Shown: in pieces, positions 55,627 through 64,000 of the stretch
Position numbering within the stretch: the first letter of the stretch is position 1
How the letters are laid out: every line of letters begins with the position of its first letter
NCBI RefSeq assembly: GCF_030915525.1
Contig: NZ_CP133269.1
Coordinates: 4,065,001-4,129,000, forward strand
Direction: 5' to 3'
From: Neobacillus sp. PS2-9
GTDB taxonomy: Bacteria > Bacillota > Bacilli > Bacillales > Cytobacillaceae
Length of the DNA stretch: 64,000 bases
Notes under the pieces: model-generated
What the model saw: the letters and a program-made list of their open reading frames with translations, nothing else
Database searches by the model: none
What the model was told of the DNA's origin: nothing
Program-made: the position numbers and the translations under genes

Positions 55627-56013
55627 CTATATTATTAATTCATTATCAGCTTTTGTGTAAATACTAAGCATAGAATGTCTCATGCCCTTCACACTGAGAA
55701 ATTGTTCAAAATCAAAAGGGAAGGATAATCCAAATTCTTCAAGTGTGTCAACATTTTTATTGTATAGTGCAGCATATTGATCATCCAGCGGAGAAGATTC
55801 AAGAATGGAAATTAATGTTTGTATACATGTCATTACCTGAAAAGCATCTTTTAATGTGCTAAATTCTTCAGTAGGATGTAAAATTCCTAGTTGCTCAAAT
55901 TGACAAATCTCTTCGTCACTAAAATAGAGGGGAAAAATATTAGAGTAAATGTACCTCACCAGTTCATTGATTTCTTCTTCTTGACTTGGTGTCGAGGCAA
56001 AAACAATTTTCAC
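55627..56013 (-). CDS. yhcU: YhcU-like protein (DUF5365)
   Basis: 128 residues, GTG start behind AAAGGTGGG. Soluble and acidic, with a helical pattern (VRYIYSNIFPLYFSDEEICQFEQLGIL). It lies next to, and divergent from, the yhcT-like pseudouridine synthase, as in B. subtilis, which supports the assignment. Function unknown. Confidence 0.8.
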   Translation of the reverse strand: MKIVFASTPSQEEEINELVRYIYSNIFPLYFSDEEICQFEQLGILHPTEEFSTLKDAFQVMTCIQTLISILESSPLDDQYAALYNKNVDTLEEFGLSFPFDFEQFLSVKGMRHSMLSIYTKADNELII

Positions 56014-56104
56014 TTATAACCCACCTTTGCCGTCGCTATATTCTGTCGTATTATATAAAATAAGAATAACATAATTTACACCGATAATCGGTGGTAATTG
56101 TAAC

Positions 56105-56262
56105 CACATTTCAAAGCGGAAGCGCCTTGGTAGCCCCGACAGGCAAATGTTCTTCGGCAAGAAAAGTCCGTATTTTGACTTTTATTGCCGAAGGTTATTT
56201 GACCCGAGGGGCTAGGCGCTGGAGCTAGACACATTTCAAAGCGGAAGCGCCTTGGTCAGCGC
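56105..56262. repeat. Hairpin-type interspersed repeat with a 27-bp direct repeat
   Basis: The main unit runs GCGGAAGCGCCTTGGTAGCC to GGGGCTAGGCGCTGGAGC, whose ends pair, with an inner TTCTTCGGCAA / TTGCCGAAGG pair. A second copy of its left end (CACATTTCAAAGCGGAAGCG and the next 7 bases) starts at 56230, so the unit is followed by a truncated duplicate. Such units are widespread in Bacillaceae genomes. It ends 10 bases before the yhcT ribosome binding site. Confidence 0.8.
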
Positions 56263-56280
56263 CGATATAAGGAGATATAT

Positions 56281-57204
56281 ATGCTTAAAACAATGCGTAA
56301 GGGCGAATGGTTTCATATGGTAATACCTAATGAATGGGAAGGAAAGACACCAGAAGAGGTGTTCCGTCAAATATGGGAAGCTCCTAAAAAATTAACTCAT
56401 AGCTTTAGAATGGAAAATACAGTTCTATTAGATGGAAACCGGATCAATTGGACTTTACCATTACATTCCGGCAACGTGTTACAAATCAAACTGTTTGTTG
56501 ATGAGCCACTTACAGTGATCCCTCAATTCCATGATATTGATGTAATCTACGAGGATGACCATGTAATGGTGGTAAACAAGCCCCCATTTATGAACACACA
56601 TCCAAATGATATTACAACGGACCACACTACACTGATCAACGCCCTTGCTTTCTATTTACAATCAAAGGGAGAAGATAGAAATATTCGCCAAATCCACCGA
56701 TTAGACCGAGATACTTCAGGGGCAATTTTGTTTGCTAAGCATGCCTTAGCAGGAGCAATATTAGACAAAATGCTGGAAAAACGGGAGATAAAGAGAACAT
56801 ACATAGCTGCGGTACACGGTCTGGTAAGACCAAAAAAAGGACGAATTAATAAGGCAATTGGCCGGGACCGCCACCATGCGTCGCGAAGAAGAGTGTCCGA
56901 TACTGGACAGGAAGCTATTACTAATTATCAGGTACTAACTGAGGAGAAAAATAAACATTTTTCGATTGTAAGATGCTGGCTTGAAACTGGAAGAACCCAT
57001 CAAATAAGAGTCCATTTAAGCCATTTAGGTCACCCTTTAATCGGTGATACACTTTATGGTGGAGAGGAAATAGTGAATCGGCAGGCATTGCATGCGGCGA
57101 AGCTTGAATTCAATCATCCTCTTACCCAAGAACTAATTACATGCCATGCCCCAATTCCAGATTTACAAAACCTGTTTCAATCCATCGATATTTACTCGTT
57201 GTAA
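56281..57204 (+). CDS. yhcT: RluA-family pseudouridine synthase YhcT
   Basis: 307 residues (B. subtilis YhcT about 302). An S4-like N-terminal part (ILLDG-type VLLDGNRINW) precedes the catalytic domain with HRLDRDTSGAILFAK, whose second Asp is catalytic, and GRTHQIRVHLSHLGHPLIGD. It isomerises uridine to pseudouridine in RNA, probably rRNA or tRNA. RBS AAGGAG lies 6 bases before the ATG, just behind a repeat element that must be part of the mRNA leader unless a promoter lies inside it. Confidence 0.93.
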   Translation: MLKTMRKGEWFHMVIPNEWEGKTPEEVFRQIWEAPKKLTHSFRMENTVLLDGNRINWTLPLHSGNVLQIKLFVDEPLTVIPQFHDIDVIYEDDHVMVVNKPPFMNTHPNDITTDHTTLINALAFYLQSKGEDRNIRQIHRLDRDTSGAILFAKHALAGAILDKMLEKREIKRTYIAAVHGLVRPKKGRINKAIGRDRHHASRRRVSDTGQEAITNYQVLTEEKNKHFSIVRCWLETGRTHQIRVHLSHLGHPLIGDTLYGGEEIVNRQALHAAKLEFNHPLTQELITCHAPIPDLQNLFQSIDIYSL

Positions 57205-57227
57205 TGTGGAAGGAAACAGAGTATGAC

Positions 57228-57260
57228 GAAAAGCCTCCCAATTCAGGAGGCTTTTCATTA
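57228..57260. terminator. Bidirectional terminator
   Basis: AAAAGCCTCC and GGAGGCTTTT around a 7-base loop, between convergent genes. Confidence 0.85.
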
Positions 57261-57278
57261 TCCAAGTTTATTTTTGTA

Positions 57279-57533
57279 TTAATCGGCTTTTCTGAAGGCT
57301 CTCATTACAAAGCTTAAAAGAAGAACCAACACTGCAGCTCCAATTATTGCGGGAACTATAGCAAAGTCAGCTACATGCGGACCCCAGTTTCCTAAAATTG
57401 CTGTCCCGATCCATGCACCAACAAATCCAGCAATAATGTTACCTATAATTCCACCAGGAATATTTCTTCCAACAATAAGCCCAGCTAACCAACCAATCAC
57501 TCCGCCTACAATTAATGCCCAAATAAAGCTCAC
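57279..57533 (-). CDS. GlsB/YeaQ/YmgE-family small membrane protein
   Basis: 84 residues from the GTG (VSFIWALIVGG) behind AAGGAGTG; the longer frame runs across that site. Three Gly-rich helices: WALIVGGVIGWLAGLIVG, IPGGIIGNIIAGFVGAWIGTAI and a C-terminal helix, with a basic end. The transglycosylase-associated-protein label of this family is historical; members are stress-linked membrane proteins of unknown mechanism. Confidence 0.88.
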   Translation of the reverse strand: MSFIWALIVGGVIGWLAGLIVGRNIPGGIIGNIIAGFVGAWIGTAILGNWGPHVADFAIVPAIIGAAVLVLLLSFVMRAFRKAD

Positions 57534-57879
57534 TTTAGAACACTCCTTTTTAGTATTCATCATTTCACTTATTTATTAGCATTTACCACTTCTCAGGCAG
57601 TAGTGGAAAGTTAATTCTTGCTGCCTGTACTAATAAAGTACCCAGTTTTCTTTTTTATACTCCTAGGAGAACTAATAAGAAAAATAATTAAACAAACTGT
57701 ATACATAAATTATTGAACCAAAGCAAAAATAAAAAAGAACTTTATTTGGCGAGATGTAGTTATCAGAAAATTCTAATGTTAAGTTTTTGTAAATTTCGTA
57801 AAGATGGTTTCTTTTTTCGACATATTTCATATAAAATATCTTAGGGTTGTACATATTTAATTTAATGGGGGTAATCCAC
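57534..57879. other. Intergenic region upstream of ykaA-pit
   Basis: A gap of about 345 bp between divergent genes, very AT-rich. It must hold promoters for both sides, but I could not fix a clear -35/-10 pair. A minus-strand frame here (57672-58205) runs antisense to ykaA and is not coding. Nothing else is recognisable. Confidence 0.4.
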
Positions 57880-58497
57880 ATGGCATTAAAGAAAACTGAT
57901 AAGTTCTCAGTATTACTTAGCAAAATTTCCGCTAATTTAACAGAAAGTACAAATTTCTTCACAGAATATAAGTTGAAAAACGTAAGTGACTTAAAAATTT
58001 TCTCTGAGAAAATGAAAGAACTAGAAACTAAGGGCGACTCTTTTGTACATGAAGTTATTAAAGAATTGAATGATGCCTTCATTACTCCAATCGAACGTGA
58101 AGATATTCTCCACCTAGCAATGAGTATGGATGATGTCCTCGACGGTCTTGAAGGATGTGCGGCACTATTCGAAATGTATTCCATAACAAATGCTGATAAC
58201 TTCATGATTCAATTTGTAGATGCTATCCAAGGAAGCGTCCATGAAATCGATAAAGCTGTTGAATTACTTTCCAATAAAAAACTAGCTCAAATTCGTGAAC
58301 ATGCAATAAAAATTAAGGATTTCGAATCAAAATGCGATAATATCCTACGTCTGTCTATTAAGAATTTATTTACAGTTGAAAAAGATCCAATTCGTATTAT
58401 TCAATATAAAGAAATTTATGAAGAACTGGAAGATATCGCTGACTACTGTCAAGCAGTTGCCAATACTCTTGAAACCATCATTATGAAGAATGCATAA
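57880..58497 (+). CDS. ykaA: DUF47/PhoU-like accessory protein of Pit (YkaA)
   Basis: 205 residues from the ATG (MALKKTDKFS) 8 bases behind TGGGGG. All-helical PhoU-like domain (KGDSFVHEVIKELNDAFITPIEREDILHLAMSMDDVLDGLEG). It directly precedes pit with an 11-base gap. Such proteins regulate or support the Pit phosphate carrier. Confidence 0.92.
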   Translation: MALKKTDKFSVLLSKISANLTESTNFFTEYKLKNVSDLKIFSEKMKELETKGDSFVHEVIKELNDAFITPIEREDILHLAMSMDDVLDGLEGCAALFEMYSITNADNFMIQFVDAIQGSVHEIDKAVELLSNKKLAQIREHAIKIKDFESKCDNILRLSIKNLFTVEKDPIRIIQYKEIYEELEDIADYCQAVANTLETIIMKNA

Positions 58498-58508
58498 GGA
58501 GCAAAAAT

Positions 58509-59510
58509 ATGAGCATTGTTTTAATCTCAACCATATTAATTGTTATTGGCGCTCTTGCATTTGATTTTATTAATGGTTTCCATGATACTGCAAATGCGAT
58601 TGCTACCTCTGTTTCAACTAAAGCATTAAAACCACGCCAAGCAATTTTATTGGCTGCCGTAATGAACTTTGTTGGTGCACTTACATTTACGGGTGTTGCT
58701 AAAACAGTATCTAAGGATATTGTTGATCCATTCATGTTGCACAATGGTTCTGTTGTTATTCTCGCAGCATTACTTTCAGCTATTTTTTGGAACTTACTTA
58801 CTTGGTATTTTGGAATCCCAAGTAGTTCTTCACACGCAATTATTGGTTCAATTGCTGGTGCAGCAATAGCAGCAGAAGGGTTTAATGTCCTGAACTATAC
58901 TGGCTTTATTAAAATCTTAGAAGCACTTATAATATCACCGTTATTAGCTTTTGTGATTGGTTTTATCATTTATAGTATTTTTAAGGTTGCATTTAAAAAC
59001 TTTAACTTAACGAAAACTAATCGGAATTTCCGTTATATCCAAATTGCCACTGCTGCATTACAATCTTATTCACACGGGACAAATGATGCTCAGAAATCAA
59101 TGGGTATTATCACACTCGCTTTAATTTCCAACAACTATCTAAATCCAGATGCGGGTATTCCTTTTTGGGTACAATTGTCCTGTGCCGTTGCAATGGGATT
59201 AGGTACTTCTATTGGTGGATGGAAAATTATTAAAACGGTTGGCGGTAAGATCATGAAGATCCGTCCAATTAATGGTGTTGCAGCAGATTTAACTGGAGCA
59301 GCCGTAATTTTCGGTGCAACTGCAATCCACTTACCTGTAAGTACAACACATGTTATTTCTTCAGGGATTTTAGGGGTTGGTTCTGCTCACCGCCTAAAAG
59401 GAGTTAAATGGGATACCGCACAGCGAATGCTGATCACTTGGGTTATTACCCTTCCAATTACTGCACTTATTGCAGGACTTTGTTATTTTATTCTAAATTT
59501 ATTCTTTTAA
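58509..59510 (+). CDS. pit: Low-affinity inorganic phosphate transporter Pit
   Basis: 333 residues, about ten helices in two halves. The paired Pit signature is intact: FDFINGFHDTANAIATSVST in the first half and SYSHGTNDAQKSMGII in the second. It carries metal-phosphate together with protons into the cytoplasm. RBS AAGGAG 6-7 bases before ATG, in an operon with ykaA. Confidence 0.94.
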   Translation: MSIVLISTILIVIGALAFDFINGFHDTANAIATSVSTKALKPRQAILLAAVMNFVGALTFTGVAKTVSKDIVDPFMLHNGSVVILAALLSAIFWNLLTWYFGIPSSSSHAIIGSIAGAAIAAEGFNVLNYTGFIKILEALIISPLLAFVIGFIIYSIFKVAFKNFNLTKTNRNFRYIQIATAALQSYSHGTNDAQKSMGIITLALISNNYLNPDAGIPFWVQLSCAVAMGLGTSIGGWKIIKTVGGKIMKIRPINGVAADLTGAAVIFGATAIHLPVSTTHVISSGILGVGSAHRLKGVKWDTAQRMLITWVITLPITALIAGLCYFILNLFF

Positions 59511-59513
59511 GAT

Positions 59514-59548
59514 TGAAAAAGCAGCTGAACCTTCAGCTGCTTTTTTTT
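59514..59548 (+). terminator. Terminator after pit
   Basis: AAAGCAGCTGAA, CC, TTCAGCTGCTTT then T-run. Confidence 0.9.
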
Positions 59549-59602
59549 GTTTCTACTTCTAAATAATGGACTCTCACATATTTTAAATGTAAAAGGACAA
59601 GG

Positions 59603-60196
59603 TTGGGGCTGATCAAATATATGAAACAAAAAATCGCTGCAATGCTTCTTGGGAGTTTACTCCTAAGTCTTGGAGTAAATGGCTTTTTAGTACCATACCA
59701 GCTCCTAGATGGTGGTGTCATCGGGTTAGGGTTAATTATTCACTACTTTTATGGCTGGCCAACTGGACTGAGTATCATTTTATTAAGTTTACCTCTCTAT
59801 GTCCTAGCGTGGTTTTTCGAGAGACGTTATTTTTTTTATAGCCTCCATGGGTTAATTATTTCATCCTTTTGCATTGATTTATTTTCATTTATTAATGGAA
59901 AGATTCATCTTGATATACTGCCAAGCACGGTAATAGGTGGAATTCTGGTTGGTATAGGAATTGGCCTTATGCTTCGCTATGAAACAAGTACAGGAGGAAC
60001 AGATTTACTTGCTCAAATGTTAACCAAATTTACTTCTATCAATATCGGCATTATCATTTTTTTGATTGATGGACTAGTTATTACAAGCGGCATTCAAGTC
60101 GTTGGACTAGAAAAATTTTTCTACTCCCTTCTTACCATTCTCTGTGTTGGGTTAATGACAACAGTTACCGTTTCTCGAAGACCCGAAACAAATTAA
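59603..60196 (+). CDS. YitT-family membrane protein (DUF161), without DUF2179
   Basis: 197 residues with five to six helices. The family motif GSLLLSLGVNGFLVPYQLLDGGVIGLGLIIHY and RYETSTGGTDLLAQML are clear. Full-length YitT proteins (about 280 residues) add a cytoplasmic DUF2179 domain that is absent here; the gene stops soon after the last helix, so this is the short form. Function of the family is unknown. Start is either this TTG behind AAAGGA or an ATG six codons later. Confidence 0.82.
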   Translation: MGLIKYMKQKIAAMLLGSLLLSLGVNGFLVPYQLLDGGVIGLGLIIHYFYGWPTGLSIILLSLPLYVLAWFFERRYFFYSLHGLIISSFCIDLFSFINGKIHLDILPSTVIGGILVGIGIGLMLRYETSTGGTDLLAQMLTKFTSINIGIIIFLIDGLVITSGIQVVGLEKFFYSLLTILCVGLMTTVTVSRRPETN

Positions 60197-60212
60197 TGCA
60201 CTTTACCTTTAG

Positions 60213-60254
60213 AAAAGAGGCTGGCTCATTGTTTGGCCAGCCTCTTTTCATTGC
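60213..60254. terminator. Bidirectional terminator
   Basis: AAAAGAGGCTGGC and GCCAGCCTCTTTT around an 11-base loop; it slightly overlaps the end of the kinase gene. Confidence 0.85.
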
Positions 60255-61783
60255 AAATTACTTCTTGACAGCCTAGTTTTGAAGTCCGGGAATACAACGA
60301 TAAAAATGCTCCCTTTTCCCAATTGGGATTGAACCGTTATTTCTCCACCATGAGCGATGACAATCTCTTGGGCAATCGCTAAGCCTAAACCAGTCCCACC
60401 AATTTTCCGTCTATCCGAGTTATCCACACGGTAAAACTTTGTAAATAACTTGTCAATTGAATCTTTTGGAATACCCAATCCGTTATCACTAACGGCAATT
60501 TTTAATTTCCTATCACTTTTAAAGACTTGAATCTTTATATTCCCACCGTCCGGAGAATATTTAATAGCATTATTTATTAAATTTGTGAAAACCTGAATGA
60601 TTTTTGTCTGATCACCAAGTATGACGGGATCGGCTACAAAGGCCTCAAGCGTAATATCATGGTGTCTGGTTGTCATCTGCTGAACCTCAATTACCTTCTC
60701 TAGGAGCGGTACCATTTCAATATACCTTTTCTCATAAGATTGTTTACCTGACTCCAAACGCTGCAAGTCGAGGAAATCATTGATTAAAGCTGTAAGCCGT
60801 TTGGCCTCATTAAAAATAGTGGTAAGATATTTTTCTTTTCGCTCTGGTTTTAATTCACGGTGCAGCATTAATTCAGAAAAACCTAAAATACTTGCTAATG
60901 GTGTACGTAATTCATGGCTAACCGTATTAACTAATTCTGATTTGATTTTCACAAGTGAATCTAATTCCTTATTTCTCGCGATCAATGACTGCTCATTTTC
61001 TTGGACCTTTACGACCATTTTTTGAAAGGCATATGATAAAGCACCAATTTCATCGTCGCGATTCATATAGGTAGGTATGACCGCATCTTTTCCATCAGCA
61101 ATATCATTTGCAGCAAAAGTTAGTTGGGTTAAAGGCTGTCCAACTTGTTTTAACATTAAGCGAATAATCCTTAACAATAACAACAGAATGAAAAAGATAA
61201 ATAAAACAAAACCAATTTGAATATAGGTTTTAATTCTTATTAGTTTTTGATAGAGATTTTCACTGTCTTGATCAATGTCATGCAAATAAGTATTCATGAA
61301 TTGTCTAAATTGAATAACCCTCGCTGTTCCTTGGTTATTTGCAATGTTTACCACTTCTTCTTTATTTCCCGTTTCATATTCGTGAATGACTTTAGGAAGC
61401 GTGTCATTAAAATAATATTGTGTAAAATCATGAATAGTAGCTAGTAATTGTCTATCTTGCTTTGTAGTAGCATGTTTAGTTAATTTAATGACCCGACTCT
61501 TTATTTTAGGCTCTTGTGCCAGTGCATTATCTCTCAAAGTTGGATTATCATAGGCAATATACCCTCGAATATCGAATAATGCTTGATTAAAATAATCATT
61601 TACCTCCACTGCAATTTTCTGTTTTGCTTTTAGTTCATCACGCTTCGTAATATAGGAGTTATTTAGAAAGTTTTGTGTTGCCAATAATAGCGTTGAACCA
61701 ATAACAAAACAAACAAGAAAGAGTCTGGTGAGTGTGACGAATCTTTTTACTAAACTTCTTTTAAAAACTAATTTACTTTTCAT
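60248..61783 (-). CDS. Sensor histidine kinase with HAMP
   Basis: 511 residues from the ATG (MKSKLVFK) 6 bases behind GAGGAAA; it overlaps the regulator gene by 11 bases. Helix 1 (about 15-35), an outer helical sensor of about 145 residues (CHASE3-like in size), helix 2, then HAMP. Kinase motifs: H-box LVNTVSHELRTPLASILGFSEL, N-box FTNLINNAIKYS, G-boxes VSDNGLGIP and GGTGLGLAIAQEI. The partner is the stand-alone receiver upstream. With the glycan-enzyme-like gene it may govern exopolysaccharide or wall-glycan processing. Confidence 0.9.
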   Translation of the reverse strand: MKSKLVFKRSLVKRFVTLTRLFLVCFVIGSTLLLATQNFLNNSYITKRDELKAKQKIAVEVNDYFNQALFDIRGYIAYDNPTLRDNALAQEPKIKSRVIKLTKHATTKQDRQLLATIHDFTQYYFNDTLPKVIHEYETGNKEEVVNIANNQGTARVIQFRQFMNTYLHDIDQDSENLYQKLIRIKTYIQIGFVLFIFFILLLLLRIIRLMLKQVGQPLTQLTFAANDIADGKDAVIPTYMNRDDEIGALSYAFQKMVVKVQENEQSLIARNKELDSLVKIKSELVNTVSHELRTPLASILGFSELMLHRELKPERKEKYLTTIFNEAKRLTALINDFLDLQRLESGKQSYEKRYIEMVPLLEKVIEVQQMTTRHHDITLEAFVADPVILGDQTKIIQVFTNLINNAIKYSPDGGNIKIQVFKSDRKLKIAVSDNGLGIPKDSIDKLFTKFYRVDNSDRRKIGGTGLGLAIAQEIVIAHGGEITVQSQLGKGSIFIVVFPDFKTRLSRSNLQ

Positions 61784-62141
61784 TAAAGATTTCCTCAACC
61801 ATTTGCAAAAGCTGACTTGGAATAAATGGTTTTGTCATGTAATAATCAGCGCCTGCCTCAAACACCTTCTCTTGTTCAAATTGCTGACTTTTTGCAGATA
61901 ACATCAAGATTTTTGTATGGGTATGTTCAACCATTGGCTTAATCTTCTGAATGACTTCAAGTCCCGTTAAAAATGGCATCATATAATCTAATATAATTAG
62001 ATCGTAGAAACTTCGTTCGATGAATTCTAAAGCCTCCTGACCATCCTCTGCTTCATCTACTTGATATTCCTTCTCTTCGAACGTATCAATAATCAGCATT
62101 CTTAATATTTCTTCATCTTCCGCTAATAAGATTCTTTTCAC
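61773..62141 (-). CDS. Stand-alone CheY-like response regulator
   Basis: 122 residues, receiver domain only: LLAEDEE, phospho-acceptor in YDLIILDYMMPFLTG, and Lys in YYMTKPF. No DNA-binding output domain, so it must act by protein contact. It overlaps the enzyme-like gene before it by 4 bases and the kinase after it, so the three are translated as one unit. Confidence 0.92.
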   Translation of the reverse strand: MKRILLAEDEEILRMLIIDTFEEKEYQVDEAEDGQEALEFIERSFYDLIILDYMMPFLTGLEVIQKIKPMVEHTHTKILMLSAKSQQFEQEKVFEAGADYYMTKPFIPSQLLQMVEEIFNEK

Positions 62142-64000
62142 TTCAAACCATCCTTTATATCTGTCTTAAGGAACGTGTCTGCCATGATTTGATAGGATTT
62201 CTTCAACCGTTCAAAATAGACCGGTGAATCCCAGGGCTTCCAACTAAACAAATAACTTTCTTTTTGACGGACAAGATTTCCAGTTACTTTCGGAAATGAT
62301 TGTTGAATTTTCCCTTCTTTTGTTGTTACAACAGCTGTTCTGATTCCATTTGTTTCTACACTACCGGTTAATCCTTGTTTCCAAAAATCCCCCATTACTT
62401 CTCTTAGGCTCGGATCTTTAAAGTTTAGGAGCTGCCAAGGTATACGCACCTCAATATTTTTGTTGTCACCACTAATACTAATATCCGTTAATGAATCAAA
62501 CTTTTTATTAGAAGGATTAGCATTTCCAAAGCGAAGTACGCCCGTTTCATAACTCTGAAACGGAATAACAGTATTCGTTGTGGGAATAGTTAGCTTCTTG
62601 TTTAACGCCAAACGAATAGGATGAAACATGCCATTTTCCTTCTTGTTAGCATAGGGCTCTTTTGGAACCATATTTAAGAGTGCTGCATACTGAAAATAGA
62701 AAGTGTCATAATAGCTATCTACCATTACCCGTGAATCATTAGGTCCATTTATCTTAACTAAAAAATCAATTCCATAGTCTGAACGGATCTTGGAATCCTT
62801 CGTTAATGCAATAGTAGACTGACCTTGGTTATCTATTGTATCTAATAACAAATAAATTCCATCCTGATTAAAGTCCACTGGCTGATTATACTTTAATAGA
62901 AAATACACATAGCCACTGTTAGTGGTCATACGTACTTCACGTAAAGAGTCCTTCCTGTTGTTTGAATGGTAAATAGGCTTAACGTCTGCTAAGTCCCAAT
63001 CCTTGGTCTCACCATCAACAATAACCTCTGTTTCCTTCTTCCCTGGTTCAAAACCAAGTAATCCAAAGTGCTGCTCATTAGTTTGCTGGTTATCCCAGTA
63101 AGGCCTGCGATCCGGATTATCAAAATCCATGGTATTCCATGTACGCTTAAACCACTCATCTTGCCAGGTAAAAACAAGACCACCCGCATATCCTTCACCT
63201 ACAATGGAGTGATATAACTGTCGATCAATCTTTCCTTGTTCTTCTTCTGAATGGAAACCTTGATTCATTCCATTGGTATTCTTGTGTGTTAAGCCTCTGG
63301 AGGATGGAACTCCGAACTCAGCCACTAAAACCGGCATGTTATGAGCTTCACGCAGTTCATGTAAATATCCTGCATAATTGCTTTTCTTCCCACTAGAATC
63401 AACATAGTTGGTATATTTCGGTTCATAGTTAAGAAAGTCAGGATAATATGGATAGATATGATAGGAAGCAAACAATCCTGCATGAAAATTGTTTGTTGCT
63501 ACAATATGATTGGGATTAATTGAAACCATATCTTCTGTCTCAAGCGGCTCACTCGGATGATTCAACAAGTCTGTTGTTACCCAGTTGGTAAAGCTAAGCG
63601 AGTGCTGCCATCGATATTGTTTCGACTCATACTCTGAAGCATAGTCAAGTAACCCGGCGAGCCAAACTTCAAAAGGATTGCCTTTTTCCGTTTTAAAATA
63701 TTTTCCACTGTATTGTCCAATAGCAGCATGCTTTGCATTTGTGTTGGTTACCATGGAAGGGTCCCACTCGGTTCCTATTATCATTCCAAGTACATAATTA
63801 GAAATATCATATTTATATACGCCCGATGCATGTCCTGGACGGGCCGGCAACTTAGCGTTTCCATGAATAATATCAATCATATTTTTTATTTCTAATCTCG
63901 CGTCCTCAATGTTCTCGGATGCATATGCATCTTGAGTACGAATTAGGTTTTCCTCATTCACCCATGTACCATGTATGATATACAGCGGTTTATTTGCCAT
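62138..64000 (-). CDS. Glycoside-hydrolase-like protein with C-terminal beta-sandwich (partial, N-terminus beyond right edge)
   Basis: 620 codons visible. The ATG at the very edge is probably internal because the text starts in mid-fold (YIIHGTWVNEEN). The first 330 residues look like the second part of a TIM barrel: SYHIYPYYPDFLNYE, then VLVAEFGVPSSRG with a likely catalytic Glu (residue 228 of the visible part) and GLVFTWQDEWFKRTW. From about 335 a beta-sandwich like a CBM9-type carbohydrate-binding domain follows (VIVDGETKDWDL, GYVYFLLKY). It probably acts on an extracellular or exported polysaccharide. ATGA-type overlap with the regulator gene. Confidence 0.7.
   Translation of the reverse strand: MANKPLYIIHGTWVNEENLIRTQDAYASENIEDARLEIKNMIDIIHGNAKLPARPGHASGVYKYDISNYVLGMIIGTEWDPSMVTNTNAKHAAIGQYSGKYFKTEKGNPFEVWLAGLLDYASEYESKQYRWQHSLSFTNWVTTDLLNHPSEPLETEDMVSINPNHIVATNNFHAGLFASYHIYPYYPDFLNYEPKYTNYVDSSGKKSNYAGYLHELREAHNMPVLVAEFGVPSSRGLTHKNTNGMNQGFHSEEEQGKIDRQLYHSIVGEGYAGGLVFTWQDEWFKRTWNTMDFDNPDRRPYWDNQQTNEQHFGLLGFEPGKKETEVIVDGETKDWDLADVKPIYHSNNRKDSLREVRMTTNSGYVYFLLKYNQPVDFNQDGIYLLLDTIDNQGQSTIALTKDSKIRSDYGIDFLVKINGPNDSRVMVDSYYDTFYFQYAALLNMVPKEPYANKKENGMFHPIRLALNKKLTIPTTNTVIPFQSYETGVLRFGNANPSNKKFDSLTDISISGDNKNIEVRIPWQLLNFKDPSLREVMGDFWKQGLTGSVETNGIRTAVVTTKEGKIQQSFPKVTGNLVRQKESYLFSWKPWDSPVYFERLKKSYQIMADTFLKTDIKDGLK

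Noticed and set aside
57672..58205. 177-codon minus-strand frame
   Set aside because: Mostly antisense to the well-supported ykaA gene; no initiation signal.
63998..64000. ATG at the right edge as the true start of the glycan-enzyme-like gene
   Set aside because: The sequence there is in mid-domain, no upstream bases are available, and no signal peptide is present.

Overview
The window is chromosomal DNA from an endospore-forming, low-GC Gram-positive rod of the Bacillaceae. Evidence: strong GGAGG-type ribosome binding sites, frequent TTG/GTG starts, a spoVR gene behind a sigma-E-like promoter, a cre (CcpA) site, a TPP riboswitch, and many genes that look like Bacillus subtilis genes in similar neighbourhoods (bmrCD, yhcT-yhcU, pgcA, yhcY-yhcZ, yhdB, adeR-ald, ykaA-pit). 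No rRNA, tRNA or CRISPR array was seen. Starts were moved from the longest open frame to the codon behind the ribosome binding site wherever the sequence decided it.

Layout. 1-3.6 kb: multidrug ABC exporter bmrC-bmrD (bmrD runs off the left edge), a short leader ORF in the bmrB position, and a tiny self-contained gene for a 23-residue peptide. 3.7-6.5 kb: class A penicillin-binding protein and an XRE regulator. 6.5-9.0 kb: Fur-box-controlled feoA-feoB with a small Cys-rich partner. 9.1-9.9 kb: thiT behind a TPP riboswitch. 10-17.5 kb: an orphan histidine kinase, an acetyltransferase, paired membrane proteins, two CNNM/CorC-type (MpfA-like) transporters around a MerR regulator, and small proteins. 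17.7-21.1 kb: HesB-like protein, a lipoprotein, and an unusual three-gene F0 set (ATP synthase a, short b, and an AtpZ-like protein with extra soluble domains) without c or F1 genes. 21.2-25.9 kb: DUF445 protein, a CcoN-like mini-protein, a YcgQ/YcgR pair and an e(P4)-type phosphatase. 26-29 kb: TetR regulator and MMPL exporter sharing a palindromic operator. 29-34.6 kb: alanine module (permease, adeR, ald, alr). 34.7-43.5 kb: envelope module (YdhK lipoprotein, two-component system, DedA-PAP2 fusion, PssA, RND exporter, BcrC) with 11-bp-phased TTAA repeats in two promoter regions. 43.7-50.7 kb: SulP transporter, SpoVR, a secreted protein, M14 peptidase, yhdB, yhcZ-yhcY. 50.8-53 kb: a gene-free block with inverted terminal repeats, split by an intact IS256-family element with an 8-bp target duplication. 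53-60 kb: SDR, pgcA, yhcU, yhcT, YeaQ-like protein, phosphate transporter ykaA-pit, YitT-like protein. 60.2-64 kb: overlapping histidine kinase, CheY-like regulator and a glycoside-hydrolase-like protein cut by the right edge.

Three copies of a GC-rich ~183-bp interspersed repeat and one copy of a second hairpin repeat lie between genes. The best candidates for new biology are the F0 mini-operon, the 23-residue peptide gene, and the envelope module with its phased repeats.
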